A stretch of DNA of 64,000 nucleotides, taken from contig CM044309.1 in the NCBI GenBank assembly GCA_024291935.2, positions 5,518,001 through 5,582,000 of the forward strand. The letters run 5' to 3'. Under the pieces are notes generated by a model. The model worked only from the letters and a program-made list of their open reading frames with translations, searched no databases and was not told the DNA's origin. This DNA comes from Okapia johnstoni (lineage: Eukaryota; Chordata; Mammalia; Artiodactyla; Giraffidae). Positions 1 to 11,340 of the stretch are shown piece after piece. Within the stretch, counting starts at the first letter, position 1, and every line of letters starts with the position of its first letter. Position numbers and translations under genes: made by a program.

Positions 1-47
1 TTAATATGCTGTCTAGGTTGGTCATAGTTTTCTTCTAAGGAGCAATA
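1..47 (-). mobile_element. BovB LINE fragment
   Basis: The first bases match, on the minus strand, the BovB stretch that reads 'atgctgtctaggttggtcat' in several other copies of this window (for example 28100 and 47090). It continues off the left edge. Confidence 0.75.
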
Positions 48-59
48 AATAAATCAAAG

Positions 60-370
60 TATGTCATTACAGAAAATCATCAAATCACAAGCAAAACAGC
101 AAAAAAGAAAGATACAAATGAATTTTTAAAAAATCAGAAAACAATTATCAAAATGATAACAGAAAATCCTTACCTGGCAATAATTCTTTATTTTAAATAG
201 ATTAACTTCTCCAATTATAAGACATAGAATGAATAGATTTAAAAAAACAACAAGAGTGTATACTCTCTACAAGAGATACGTTTCAGTTTCAAGAACACAT
301 TGGCTTAAAGTGAGTAGATGGAAGAATTACTCCAAATATTCCAAGCAAATGGAAACCAAAAAAGTAGATA
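60..370 (+). mobile_element. L1 fragment, start of ORF2
   Basis: Contains the L1 stretch preceding and opening ORF2 (gaaaatcatcaaatcacaag, then a degenerate 'tacctggcaataattcttta' and 'ctctacaagagatacgtttc'). The same segment recurs at 11700-12270. Heavily decayed. Confidence 0.7.
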
Positions 371-380
371 AAGAAGATGT

Positions 381-381
381 G

Positions 382-413
<32 letters not shown>

Positions 414-432
414 ATGCATATGCATATATATA
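381..432. repeat. TA/TATG microsatellite
   Basis: Alternating TA dinucleotides followed by TATG and GCATAT units. Confidence 0.95.
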
Positions 433-478
433 GACTATAATAATTCTATTATGTAACATAAATAATTCTATTACTCTG

Positions 479-481
<3 letters not shown>

Positions 482-511
<30 letters not shown>
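482..511. repeat. (TA)n microsatellite
   Basis: About 13 uninterrupted TA units. Confidence 0.95.
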
Positions 512-514
<3 letters not shown>

Positions 515-570
515 GAATAATACTCTGGCATTTGCAGCAGTATGGATGGACTTAGAGTGTATTGAAACTA

Positions 571-730
571 TTAGTTGCTCAGAATGTCTGACTCTTATCT
601 TTCCCAGCATCAGGGTCTTTTCCAATGAGTCAGCTCTTCACATCAGGTGGCCAAAGTATTGGAGTTTCAGCTTCAGCATCAGTCCTTCCAATGAATATTC
701 AGGGTTATTTCCTTTAGGATTGACTGGGAT
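571..730 (-). mobile_element. BovB 3' end fragment
   Basis: Matches the minus-strand BovB 3' end (cagcatcagggtcttttcc and ggccaaagtattggagtttc) with an internal deletion just after the terminal 'ctcagaatgtctgactctt'. Confidence 0.85.
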
Positions 731-741
731 GTCTATTTCCT

Positions 742-887
742 TTTATTTTATTTGGCCATAACTTGGCCCATATTTGGTCAGATGGGTTCTTAGCATGTGG
801 AATCTTAGTTCCCTGACCAAGGATTGAACCTGGGCTCCCTGCATTGAAAGCGTGGAGTCTTAACCGCTGGACTGCCAGGGAAGTCCC
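742..887 (-). mobile_element. CHR-2-type SINE
   Basis: Ends in 'actgccagggaagtccc' preceded by 'ttagttccctgaccaaggattgaacctgggctccc', the reverse complement of the tRNA-derived CHR-2 SINE of whales and ruminants. Confidence 0.75.
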
Positions 888-1179
888 AAGAAGGGTGGTA
901 GGAGGATGGAGAAAATAGGTGAACGGATTAAGAGGTATAAACCTTCAAATCTAAAATAAATGAGTCAGTTACTCCATTACACGACATAAAGTATACATCA
1001 GGAGTGGAATTGATGATATCGTAATACTTTATATGTTGCAGGATAATAACTGGTCACAGTCCGCTGATCATTTCATCATATATAAGTATATTCAGTTACT
1101 AGGTTGTCCACTTGAAATTAATGTAATATTGTATGTTAATTATAACTAATGGAAAGAATTCGTTCTAATTCTAATTCTA
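888..1179. other. No recognised feature
   Basis: AT-rich sequence between a SINE and an L1 fragment; nothing identified. Confidence 0.6.
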
Positions 1180-2500
1180 ATTAAATAAAACACATTGCTA
1201 AAGACAAATGGATCACAGAAGAAATCAAAAGGGAAATTAAAAAATATCTCTAGACAAACAGAAATGAAAATACAACATACCAAATCTCATGGGATGCCCC
1301 AAAGCAGTTCTGAGATGTGTTTATAATAAATAATTTCAGTAAGAAAAAGGAAATACCTCAAATAACCTATTTTTGCTTCTCAATGAACTAAAAAAATAAC
1401 AAACTAGGCCCAAAGTAAGTAGAAGGGAGGAAATATTAGCAAAAGCCAGAGCAGAAATAAATGAAATAGAGACTAGACAAAAAACACGATACATGAAACT
1501 AAGAGTTTTGTTTTTAATTTTGGAAAGATGAACAAATAAGGAATCTTTTGGTAGACTAAGACAAAAAGACAGATGTCTCAAATTCAGAAATGTAACAGTG
1601 GATATTGCAACAGATACCACTGATACTATGGGTCATAAGTGACTACTGTGAATAATCATACACCAAAAAATTGGGTAACCTAATCGAAATGGATACACTT
1701 CTAGAAGCATACAACCTAACAAGCCTGAACCAGGATGAAGTAGAAAATCGGTATAGAGCAATAGTGAGTAAGGAGATTGAGTCAATAATGGGAAAACTCC
1801 CAACAAGAAAACTCCAGGTCAGATGATTTCTCTGGTGAATTCTGATAAATTAACACCAATACTTCTCAAGCTCTTAAAAAATGGAAGAGAAGGGTAACAT
1901 TCCCAAATTTACTTTATACAGCCAGCATTACTTTATAACAAGACTAGATAGGGATGTCGAATGAAAAGAAAATTACAAGCCAGCATCTCTGACAAAAAAC
2001 AGACCACAAAAATCCTCAACAAAGTACTACTAACTGAATTTGACAGCACACTAAAGGATCATGCAATGCAATCAAGTGGGATTTATCCCTGGAATGCAGG
2101 GATGTCTCAATACATGTGAATCAATCAATACGATGTACTACATTAACAAAAAAGTGAAAGTGTTACTTAGTCATGTCTGATTCTTTGTGACCCCATGAAC
2201 TGTAGCCCACCAGGCTCTTCTATCCATGGAATTCTCCAGGCAAGAATGCTGGAGTGGGTAGCAATTCCCTTCTCCAGGGGATCTTCCTGATCCAGGGATC
2301 AAATCTGTGTCTCCTGTATTGCAGGCAGATTCTTTACTTTCTAAGCCACCAGGGAAGCCCACCACATTAACAAAATGAAGGATACAAATCATATGATTAT
2401 CTCAATAGATTATAGAAAAAACATTTGACAAGATTCAACATAAAAAACTTTCTACAAGGTGGATATAGAAGGGACACACCTGCTATAATAGAGAAAAAAA
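1180..2500 (+). mobile_element. L1 ORF2 fragment (plus), split by a SINE
   Basis: Decayed L1 ORF2 in the reverse-transcriptase region: 'aatcctcaacaaagtact', 'catgcaatgcaatcaagtgggatttatccctggaatgcaggg', then after the SINE 'gattatctcaatagattata' and 'tctacaaggtgga'. Many stops. It ends where an oppositely oriented L1 piece begins near 2500. Confidence 0.85.
2152..2363 (-). mobile_element. Bov-tA SINE inserted in L1
   Basis: Reverse-complement Bov-tA: begins 'agtgttacttagtcatgtctgattctttg' and ends 'agccaccagggaagccc'. Flanked by a 12-bp target-site duplication, acattaacaaaa, at 2140-2151 and 2364-2375, within L1. Confidence 0.92.
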
Positions 2501-2504
2501 TTAA

Positions 2505-3225
2505 TTTTTTTATTGCTGTCATAAATGTCATGGGAATTTAAATAGGAATTGCATTGACTCTATAGAATGCTTTGACAGTATGGATATTTTAACAATATTA
2601 ATTCTTCCAATCTGTGAACATGGGATAGCTTTCCTTTTATTTGAATATTCTTTAGTTTCTTTCTTCAAAATCTATTTTTCAGTGTATAGATTTTTCACCT
2701 CCTTGATTAACTTTGTCCCCAAGTATTTTATTATTTTTGATGTAATTTTAAATGATAGAGTTGTATTTCTTTTTCAGAGTGTTCTTTGTTAGTGTATAGA
2801 GACACAATTGATTTTGGGGGGTTAATTTTGTATCTTATAACTTTGCTGAATTTGCTTATTAGTTCTATCATTTGTGTGTGTGTGTGTGTGTATGTGTGTG
2901 TGTATGTGAAATCTTTTAAGGCTTTTTTTTCTTTTTTGGATTCAGCAGAGACTGCTTTACTTCTTTTCCAACTTGGATCCATTTTATTTCTCTTTTGCTC
3001 AATTGCTCTGGTTAAAACATCCAGTATTGTTAATAGGAGTGATGAGAGTAGACATCTTTGTCCTGTTCCTGATCTTAGATAAAAAGCTTCTATTTACTAT
3101 TACTATTTTTTTTTATTATTGCATATGATAGCAGCAATGGGCTTTTCTTATATAATCTCTATTATAGAAGGCACGTTCCTTCTATACCCACCTTGTAGAA
3201 AGTTTTTATGTTGGAAAAGAAAAAG
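2505..3225 (-). mobile_element. L1 ORF2 fragment (minus)
   Basis: Reads as reverse-complement L1 ORF2 (gggatagctttccttttatt, 'aagtattttattatttttga', 'tagtgtatagagacacaattgatttt', 'gtagcagcaatggg'-like). A (TG)n tract lies at 2872-2908. Its right end repeats, inverted, the end of the plus-strand L1 piece at 2434-2494. Confidence 0.85.
2872..2908. repeat. (TG)n microsatellite
   Basis: TG repeats interrupted by two TATG units, inside the minus-strand L1. Confidence 0.9.
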
Positions 3226-3485
3226 TTATATGCAGGGTTGACAATGTGTGGAGAATCTGGAGTTGGCTGCAGCATGAGTGGGTGAAGATATGAGTGTAAT
3301 TATGGAAGGAAAGAATTATTAAGCCTTAGCTAAAGAAGAAGACTAAGGAGACATTTTGAAAATTGGGGTAACCAAAATTTTACTTAATTCACAATTTTGT
3401 GTAGCACTTATCCTATATTCCTTGTCAAGAAGGCTGTAGATTGATAACTATCAGTAGCCCTTCCGTGCAGAGCTGTTTTGTTGTT

Positions 3486-3689
3486 GTTTAGTTGCTAAGT
3501 CACGTCCTACTCTTTTAAGACCCCATGGACTGTAGCCCACCAGGCTCCTCTGTCCATGGGATTTCCCAGGCAAGAATACTGGAGTGGGTTGATATGTCCT
3601 CCTCCAGGGTATCTTCCTGACCCACAGATTGAACCCAGGTCTCCTGCATTGCAGGCAGATTGTTTACTGCTGAATCACCAGGGAAGCCC
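3486..3689 (-). mobile_element. Bov-tA SINE
   Basis: Full-length reverse-complement element from 'gttgctaagtcacgtcctac' to 'caccagggaagccc'. The flanking 3226-3485 is unassigned. Confidence 0.9.
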
Positions 3690-3816
3690 ATAAAGCTGCC
3701 TATTCTCTACGTATTCCAAATATCTACACATACTTCTATTCTTACATGGTTCTAGCATTTCTATAGTGAGTTTTCAGATTATTTCTAGTTTTGCAAATTT
3801 TCATTAATGAACATAT

Positions 3817-4022
3817 GCTAGGTTTTAGTCCTTTCAGTCATGTCCGACTCTATACGACCCTATGGACTGTAGCCCACCAAGCTCCTCTGTCCATGGTATT
3901 CTCCAGGCAAGAATACTACAGGGGGTGACCATGCCCTTCTCAGGATCTTCCTGACCCAGGGATCAAATCCAGGTAACCTGCATTGCAGGCAGATTCTTCA
4001 CCACTGAGCCACCAGGGAAGTC
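3817..4022 (-). mobile_element. Bov-tA SINE
   Basis: Full-length reverse-complement Bov-tA, about 130 bp from the previous one and in the same orientation, ending 'gagccaccagggaagtcc'. Confidence 0.9.
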
Positions 4023-6030
4023 CTTTTAAAACAGAAGAAAACAATAAAAACATCACTTCTCAAGGTTAAATAAAGCAGTATGTTTCTGCTTTGTGGGAGC
4101 CATTGTGGTTTCAGGAAATTGTGTCCTATTAGTTTTACCGCTTTCAAGTTTTCTAGCCTAACCGTGTTCCTCATTTAAAATAATATCAAAACAATTTCCA
4201 ATAAGCACTAGATGCAAAGAGAATAGATATAGAAATAGGATTTCCATCACATTTGTTAAGAAGGATATTCTATAGCTTTCCTGTATGTGATCAGTTTTTT
4301 TAAAAAGTGGTTTAGGGTGATATGTTCATATATGTTTCTAAATTGACTGGTTAGCTGTTTACTCTTCAGCTTGTTGAAGGTCTCTCTAATTGGATAGAAA
4401 ATGTTAGTTACTCATCACAGCATAAAATAGTGGAAGGTGACATGCGGAAAGTGCTTTTCTAGTCTCTTGGGAAGGAAAATTGCTTACCTGTAATTGTTTT
4501 GCTAGCTGAAGAAATATATCAGACTGCCATTTCCACATGAATTTTCTGGATATGGTGTGACCTACTACTTTAAGGTCAGTGAAAAGTAGCCCACGTAGAG
4601 TTTCTAGCCTTTTGTATGCCCTGGTCAGTCTGAGGGACCTTTAAGCTATAATTTGTAGAGAAAGACTACAGAATGACGTGGAGGAGGTAGGCACTGAATT
4701 GTAAGTCATGTCCCAGCAGGCAGGTAACAAATTATGGACAGAAGCATTGGGAATAAGAAAAAAGAAAAGCAAAATATTCACCTATCACCTTACTTACCTA
4801 AAAGCAGACAGTGTCTTGGGACACTGATGAAATAAATGTCATAAAATTCCAGAATGTTGTCTGGAGCCTGGGTGGGAAACATAATTAATTGCTCATTCAT
4901 TTAATGACTGCTTGTTGCTCACCTACATTGTATCAAGTACTATGTTAGGCAAGGGAGACACATCAGTAAGCAAGGTAGACACGGTCCCTGTATTTAGATA
5001 GAATATGCAATTAAACAAGCAATAACATGTTGGAGAGAGATAAACTATATTTTGAGACTTGTACAAAAATCAACATCTTATCTCATTTTGGGAGAATTTA
5101 GAAGGACGAAAAGGCATGAATAATAAATAAGGAGTTTAGTAGACAGAAGCTTTACGGCACTCCAGAAAGAAGAAACAGTAGATGAAAAGGCCAGAGAGAC
5201 AAGAACTGGGCTGAATAGAATGAAATTCAGGATGCCTGGCGCAGAGCATCAAGTTAAATTGGAATTGACACCCAAGTAAGTCCGAGTGCATTCTTCTTTC
5301 TACAATGATTTATCAAATGCCTAAACAGTTTTTGATCTAAGATACAAAGATAAAATATTTTCTAAACTTTAGTATCTTCAATTATGGAAAATCAAATAAA
5401 TCCAACAGTAATACAGAGTGAAAGGGATATAATTGTGAGATCCTGAAGCTCTAAAGAAACACATAAGTAGGAAAATAAGGAGGTGCTGTCATTCCCTTTT
5501 CATTTCTCTATCAAAGATCAAATTCAGAAGCATACTTTATATAGCACGTATGAGTCAGAAACATAGTTCCCTACTAGAATTCTAGTAAAAAAAAGAAAAG
5601 AAAAAACAGGAAGAATACACTTATTTTCCACATGCATTTAGGGTAGGGAAGCGGTCCAAGATCTAGAATTTGGTGAAAATCACTGACTTTGAAGTCTAAG
5701 GCACAGAGCTAAATGAGTTTGTGACCCCTTGTATGGGGGAGGTATTTGGATAGTAAAGTTTAGAGGAAGCCTCTGCACCCATGAGCTTCAACGGCACATT
5801 GACCAGCAGATGAACATTATCTTAAAAAACAGCCCACTCCAAAAAGCAAGTTAATGTAGATTTATCAGCAATTGTCTATGTACCATCTGATTTCTGAGAT
5901 TTAAACCTTATTATCAGTACTATTTCTTTTCTAATCAACTGTTTTTGTTTGTTTGTTTGTTTTAATCATTAGTCTATCTGGCTAACTTTGAATGTTCAAT
6001 CAGATTTTTTTGTGTGTGTACATACATATT
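4023..6030. other. Mostly unique sequence with one L2 fragment
   Basis: No exon, ORF or young repeat recognised. Contains the L2 piece at 4885-5010 and a short GTTT tract at 5946-5962. Confidence 0.6.
4885..5010 (-). mobile_element. L2 LINE 3' end fragment
   Basis: Pattern 'gctcattcatttaatgactgcttgttgctcacctac...tactatgttaggcaaggg...acatcagtaagcaaggtagac' is the reverse complement of the L2 tail that ends in a TGAATGAATG-type repeat. Old and diverged. Confidence 0.65.
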
Positions 6031-6212
6031 AGATGGTAAAGAATCCACCTGCAATGTGGGAGACCTGGGTTTGAGAAGGTCCCCCGGAGGAGGGCATGGC
6101 AACCCACTCCAGTATTCTTGCCTGGAGAAGCCCATGGACAGAGGTGCCTGGCAGGCTGCGGTCCATGGGGTTGCAAAGAGTTGGACATGACTGAGTGACT
6201 AAGCATAGCACA
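6031..6212 (+). mobile_element. Bov-tA SINE, lacking its extreme 5' end
   Basis: Plus-strand tRNA-like part from 'gatggtaaagaatccacctgc', then the Bov-A unit 'ggcaacccactccagtattc' to 'ggacatgactgagtgac'. Confidence 0.9.
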
Positions 6213-8245
6213 TATATATATAGATATCAATAAATCTGAAAATAGAAAATAAATTTGGAGATTGCCTAATGGGAAACAACAGGAAAGAAAACCCTTCACA
6301 CCAGTGGGTGAGTTGGTGTCAACTGGAATTGCAGAATGCAGGCTGAAGGTAACAGTGATAAGGTGACCATCTTGGCCAAAGTTAACATATACATTGGTAT
6401 GCCACATTATGACCACCCTGCTACCTGGTATAATTGACAACTGACTACATATAGAGACAAGTTTGATTTCTTTGTACATTCTGCAGAGTGCAGCAGATGG
6501 TGCTTTGGCTGACATAAAAGACAGTCACTGACGTTCTTCCCTTGCCCTTCCCTGTCTCCTTTCTCAAGCGCTACACACCGGGGGCTTTGCCTGGAGACTT
6601 GACTGGATTCCCAGGGCTACTCTTTCTGCTAAACAAGCTCAGGCTGGTCAGAGGGATCTCCAGATCCTGAGAGCTGGAATTCTGAAGTCTGTATAATTGA
6701 CATATTTTCATTCCTGGCACATTTGTCTATTTTTCCTTTTACTGTGGAAAGCAGTTTGATTTTTTAAGTTAAAAAAAAATGTTTGGCATGGGTAAAGAGC
6801 TGTGATTTCTCTCTTTAATACATCTCACAAAGTTGGAGTAAACTGAAATTGGCCATTCATTCTCCTTGTCAATCACATAAGCTTTTGAATCACGTAGATA
6901 AATTTCAGATTCACTAATTACTGCATTATATTATTATGAGCATGTAACTAAACTTATACTTCTTTGATTTTTAAAACTTTACAATTTGGTTAGTGAGGTG
7001 TAATAGGTTTTTATACGAAATGTAATGAGTTACTGTGTATCACGTGCTTAGGATAGTGTTCAATCCTCAGAAGGTAAATAGAGCATACCAAGAGAGTTAT
7101 TGATTTGGCCCTAGGCTTGATCTCCCTTGGGTCAAACTGCTCAGTGTAAAAGATGTTTTTCACACTTTAGCAGTCTGGACTTTGGATAAGTTATGTAACA
7201 TCCTTCTGGTTCAATTTCCTCTTTTGCTAAGAGAGGGGTTCATAAGATCTAGGCTTTAGGTTCATGAGAAGATTAAGTAAGTCAAGCTCTTAGAATGGCT
7301 GTAGATAATACTGAACCCTCAATAAGTGCTTTTGATGAAATGGATTATGTAGTATATCAAAATTACTGTCACTGTGTGGTGGTGTCAAAGGTATCATGGG
7401 AAACTGTATGAAGCTTATGCTCAATAGCAAACTATATTAATTATTATGATAAATTGGGAATCTGGAGAATCTGTCCAAAGACAGATGCCTGTTGTTACAC
7501 AGTAAAGTAATAAACACTCTGATACTGTATGTAAAGACTTTTTACTCTGAGACTAGTGCTTAGTCTAATCAGTTCATAGTACTATAATGATTGTCAGCAT
7601 AATATCAATTTAAGAGTTTAAATAAACTTTCTGGAGTTAAAGAGAGTGAGCAAGAACTAAAACAGAAGCATTCCTTAGCAAACACCATCATTGTTATGCA
7701 AGTTACATTATGCAGAAAATAACATATCTCATTTTCCACACAATTTAATAGCCTGCCAGTTATCATTTAGCAGGATCAAGCTATAAATCTTTTATACAAT
7801 TTGAGGAAGGCTTATGGCATTCATTACTTCTTTCACTTTTTTAAAAGTTTCTAGTAATCTTTTTTCCTCTGTAGTTAACAAGGTGCTAAGCTCTAAGTTT
7901 TATAGTACAGACTGAGTGTATCATATTACCTGGTTTCATTGGGTGTTTATTTTCATAGATTATGAAAGGTTAGTGTTGAATTCCAAGTAAGCAGAGAATC
8001 AGTTCTAACAGTACTTGCCGTAATCCTTTTCAGTACATGATCCTTCAAACAATATCTTAGAATTCCAAGTGGCCTGTGTTAATTTAAGTGAAGTAGAAGA
8101 CTATTTTTTTTTTTAAGATTAGTCTAAAAGCTATACTGAAAAAAAAAAAAACACATATATGTTTTTGGAATTTTCCTAAGGTATAAAACAATGGACAGAT
8201 TCAGAAATTATTCCTCTAGCCCTTATAGAAAGCAGAGTTAAAGCG
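6213..8245. other. Mostly unique sequence with one MIR
   Basis: Nothing coding recognised. A MIR lies at 7165-7345; poly(T) and poly(A) tracts occur at 8105-8114 and 8140-8151. Confidence 0.6.
7165..7345 (+). mobile_element. MIR SINE
   Basis: Degenerate MIR: 'agtctggactttggataagttatgtaac', 'tcaatttcctcttttgctaa', 'agattaagtaag' and a terminal 'ctcaataagtgct'. Confidence 0.7.
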
Positions 8246-8755
8246 TTAAGTGTTGACTGAGGAAAGGCAGCGTGGTGCAGTGGGAGACAGGGCTCTCGGC
8301 TGTGAGTGTTCCGTCTTCATGGCTCTGTGAGGCTGGGTGGGATAGTAGCTGAAGGAATGCAAACTTCCATGTTTGCCTTCTTCTTGGAGGTGGGACAAAT
8401 TTCTGTCATGTCTTTTAAGGTTGTGTTGCTGGATGAATATCCATTCCATCTGCCACAGTGTGAAAATTGCTCTTCTAGACAGTTTCTGATGAACTCTGAA
8501 GAGCACCTTCTGCAGATAATCAATGGCAGTCAGTCCATTTCTTCCAAGAATCATGGCTGTGCCGGAGCCACCACTAATCTGTTTGCTAAATTACTTATGC
8601 ATTTCTGGCTGTTGGAGCCTTCTGTGATCAAACAAGTGAGCTGGGCTACCCTTATTACCACCAGTGATATAATAGGACTTACAAATCAAAGTGAGTGCTC
8701 ATATTTTGAATACGTCAAAAAACTGCTATATACATCCCAACACGAGCAACAATAA
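8246..8755. other. Unrecognised segment open on both strands
   Basis: A 149-codon frame runs on the plus strand (8306-8755) and a 102-codon frame on the minus strand (8246-8554), with another minus frame of 68 codons overlapping. Base composition is less AT-rich than the surroundings. The minus reading contains a Cys-containing stretch (RRCSSEFIRNCL, HCGRWNGYSSSN) that resembles translated coding sequence, and frames appear to switch, as in a decayed retrocopy. No poly(A) or splice sites were identified and I do not recognise a family. It could be an old pseudogene, an unlisted repeat or chance openness. It abuts an L1 3' end at about 8790. Confidence 0.3.
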
Positions 8756-8789
8756 GAGAATTCTTCTCCATGCCTTGGGTTCAAGAGAG

Positions 8790-9062
8790 TAGTGTGCTAA
8801 GCGAAAAACGTCAGATAGAGAAAGACAAATACCACCCGATCTATCTTATATGTGGAATACAAAGATAATGCAACAAATCAAAAGTCAAAAAACAAGCTCA
8901 TAGATACAGACAATACATTAGTGGCTGCCGGAGGCAAGAGGTGGGGGTGGAAGGAATGAGTGAAGGGGAATCACAAGGCTAAAAAAACAAGAAAAATCAA
9001 GACTGATTCACAAGTAAATTCACAATTAAAAAAATGCACGTGTTAAAAAATACATTATAAAA
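8790..9062 (+). mobile_element. Old L1 3' end
   Basis: Matches the 3' region of L1M-type elements: 'cagatagagaaagacaaatacc', 'cttatatgtggaat', 'ctcatagatacagacaatac' and 'ggctgccggaggcaagaggtgggggtgg'. Ends in A-rich sequence. Confidence 0.8.
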
Positions 9063-9111
9063 AAAGGTCAGCCTATCCAGTAATTTAAAAAGGCAAATTT
9101 AAAAATGAGAT

Positions 9112-10229
9112 AGTAGGGTGTCTGGATCAAGATGGCAGAGTAGGAAGATCCTGAGCTCATATTGTCCCATGGACACACAGAAACTGCAACCGCATATAAA
9201 ACAGCCATCCCTGAGAACAGCCTGAAGACTAGCAGAATGGAGTTCCTACAACTAAGGATATTAAGACAAGGCCGCATCGGGACGGGGAGGAGGGTCAGAG
9301 ATGTGGTTGAGTCAGAATCCACACCCCAGGTGCAGTGACCCCAAAGCGGGAGGGTTATGAAAGCTGCAGAGTCCCCCCAGGAGCGAGACCGCTAACTGAC
9401 TCCATGCTGGGATCCCCACCTGGGGGAAGTTGCATTGGAAGATGAGGCCCCATAATTCTGCCTTTGAAAACCACGGGGTGTGTGTTAGGGAGCCTGAGAG
9501 CTGTAGGAAGCCCAGACTCTGCTCTTGATTCATACATAAACTCCCTCCAAGTCCCAGCACAGGGGCATAGCTTGAAAAGCATTCAAATGAAGGGGAGATC
9601 CATTTGCTAATTTTAGGAAGTGAGCCAGAAAGGCAGAGATCTGGTGGGACTTTCTCCAGGGACAAAAATGCTAGCAGACTCCTTTTTTCTGTTTGTTTTG
9701 ATCAGTCCATCCGCTTAGCTGGCCTGGTGCTGGTGAGCACCTTTTTTTCACTCTCCATCAAGGTGACTAACACCATGTGCTTGGCCCCAGCGCAGAATTC
9801 CTCTGAGGACCGCCCCAGCCATACCACTCACACTGGCCTTGGAAGTGACTCCCCCTCCCCCACCACCTTGCAGGCCCCGCTGACCAGGACCAGTGCCCCT
9901 TCAAAGTGGCTCCTGCTCCAGGGAGCCAACCTTTCTCCGCTTAGTGGGAGCCTCTGCCAGCAAGAATGTCCTTCCAGAGTAGCTCCTGGCTTCTGGGAAG
10001 CCAGCCCCCACACCAGAGTTCCAGTCCAGGTGTTATCACATCTTGCAGCCAGTCCAGGGGCCAGTCCTGTGTTATCAGCACACCTGCAGCAGTAGAAGCC
10101 AGGCCTGACAGACAACCGTGTTGGGGGGCCAGTCCCTCCAGCTGCATAATAGCAGTAGTTGAGGCTAGGCCTTGGAGCCAACCCCACCCATCAGCCTGTC
10201 TGAGGCCACCATAGCTAAACCACAGCACC
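9112..10229 (+). mobile_element. L1 5' untranslated region, GC-rich
   Basis: Opens with 'caagatggcagagtaggaagatcctgagctcat', the typical L1M promoter/5' UTR start, followed by a GC-rich stretch with repeated 'cagtcc', 'agccaacc' and 'aggcctg' motifs. ORFs here are non-coding. It stops at the ODC1 retrocopy junction near 10230. Confidence 0.65.
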
Positions 10230-10951
10230 CTCAGATCCAGGAAAGCCGCCACCAGTATACAGCAAATACACTGAAATCAGCCAATGACGATGTCAAAGAC
10301 CCAGCAGGCATCAGAGGTGGCCTAGATGAAGGTCTCAGGATCAGGGCAGATGTTTTCCATGTGGAAGCTGACACCAATGTCATCAATACTTCGCTCTTTT
10401 GCCCATTCTTAAAGAAGCCTGCTAGTTTTGACTCTGGGGCCAAATTTCACACTGAGGTGGCAGACTGCTTTGGAATCATCAGTGGCAACCCACAAAACCG
10501 ACTTTGCCTTTGGATATGCCCTGGCAACTTTTATCAGCTCAACTTCACTATCAAAAGTCATCATCTGGATTCCATTATTGGCAGCATACTTAACCTGAGA
10601 CACTTGCTTATAAGAATTCACATAGATAATCCTTTCTGGAGGCACCGTGAGACTCTGCACCAATTGTATCCCAGTCATGCTGGCACAGTCAAATCTTATT
10701 CCAGTGGAAGCTCAAGTCTTCACTATGGTGCTGCTCTCACTGCACTTGACTGCATTAAAGGGGATGACCAGCGGAAGAGCTTTTAACCATCTCAATTATT
10801 TCTTTAGAATGTCTTCCCGGTATGCCACATGGAAAGCATCCTGATCATCAAAGCAAGAAATTTCATTAATTTTTTTGGTCCAGAATGTCTTTGCAGTAAA
10901 GCCTTTGTTCAAGAAATGGCAGTCAAACTGTTCACTTCCAAAGTTTTTCAT
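10230..10951 (-). pseudogene. ODC1: Processed pseudogene of ornithine decarboxylase (N-terminal half)
   Basis: Ornithine decarboxylase is the PLP enzyme that makes putrescine. On the minus strand from an ATG at 10951 the sequence reads like ODC1: EQFDCHFLNKGFTAK, NEISCFDDQDAFHVA, then RWLKALP, FNAVKC (the region of the PLP-binding Lys), [36 protein letters not shown] and [14 protein letters not shown], ending near GGGFPGS. It covers roughly residues 1-240 of about 460 without introns, so it is a retrocopy. It is dead: in-frame stops (for example right after DILKK and after KTSRLL), frameshifts and substitutions. Likely 5' UTR continues upstream to about 11070. Homology stops abruptly at 10230 beside L1-like sequence, with no poly(A), so the 3' half is missing. 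Confidence 0.9.
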
Positions 10952-11100
10952 AGTTGCTTGATGTCTTCCTGAAACACAGCACAAAGGAAAACTTAAAGAC
11001 TTTAAAGAAATTATTGCCAGCTTTTCAGAAAAGCATTTCTCCAGGAATTTCGAGTCCCACTGAAGATGCATGTACTCTCAGTGCAATGGAGCGAGTATTC
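10952..11100 (-). pseudogene. ODC1: Probable 5' untranslated part of the ODC1 retrocopy
   Basis: Sequence immediately upstream (minus strand) of the ODC1 pseudogene ATG is non-repetitive and continuous with it. I treat it as the retrocopied 5' UTR because nothing marks a break before roughly 11070-11100. The outer boundary is a guess. Confidence 0.4.
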
Positions 11101-11340
11101 TGATAAACACAGAATTCACTGTTCATCTTAGAAGGCATGGGTACACCAGGCCGGCCCCACAGAGACGCAGGAACCACAGGCTGCCCACTGCTCCATCTCT
11201 GCTCGCATCAGCTCCTCATCCAGCCACTGGCCGCCTTGCTCCCGCCCACAGAGGGCTGCCAGCCCAAGTTGGCGCTGCAGTGCTGGCAGAGAGGTGTTGG
11301 TGGTGGATGCTGAGGAGACTGAACCTAAAGGGACTTTAAA
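11101..11340 (+). mobile_element. GC-rich segment, probably L1 5' region
   Basis: Sits between the ODC1 retrocopy and recognisable L1; its composition resembles the L1 5' UTR on the other side of the pseudogene. Assignment is by context and weak. Confidence 0.35.

Noticed and set aside
229..531. ORFs on both strands near 400
   Set aside because: They are translations of TA-rich microsatellites.
6000..6515. 171-codon minus-strand ORF
   Set aside because: Its C-terminal third is antisense SINE sequence, and the rest has no recognisable domain or splice sites.
9604..10095. 163-codon plus-strand ORF in GC-rich DNA
   Set aside because: Lies in the L1 5' UTR-like region; openness is explained by GC content.
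10172..10786. 204-codon plus-strand ORF
   Set aside because: It is the antisense of the ODC1 pseudogene plus L1 5' sequence; no independent coding evidence.
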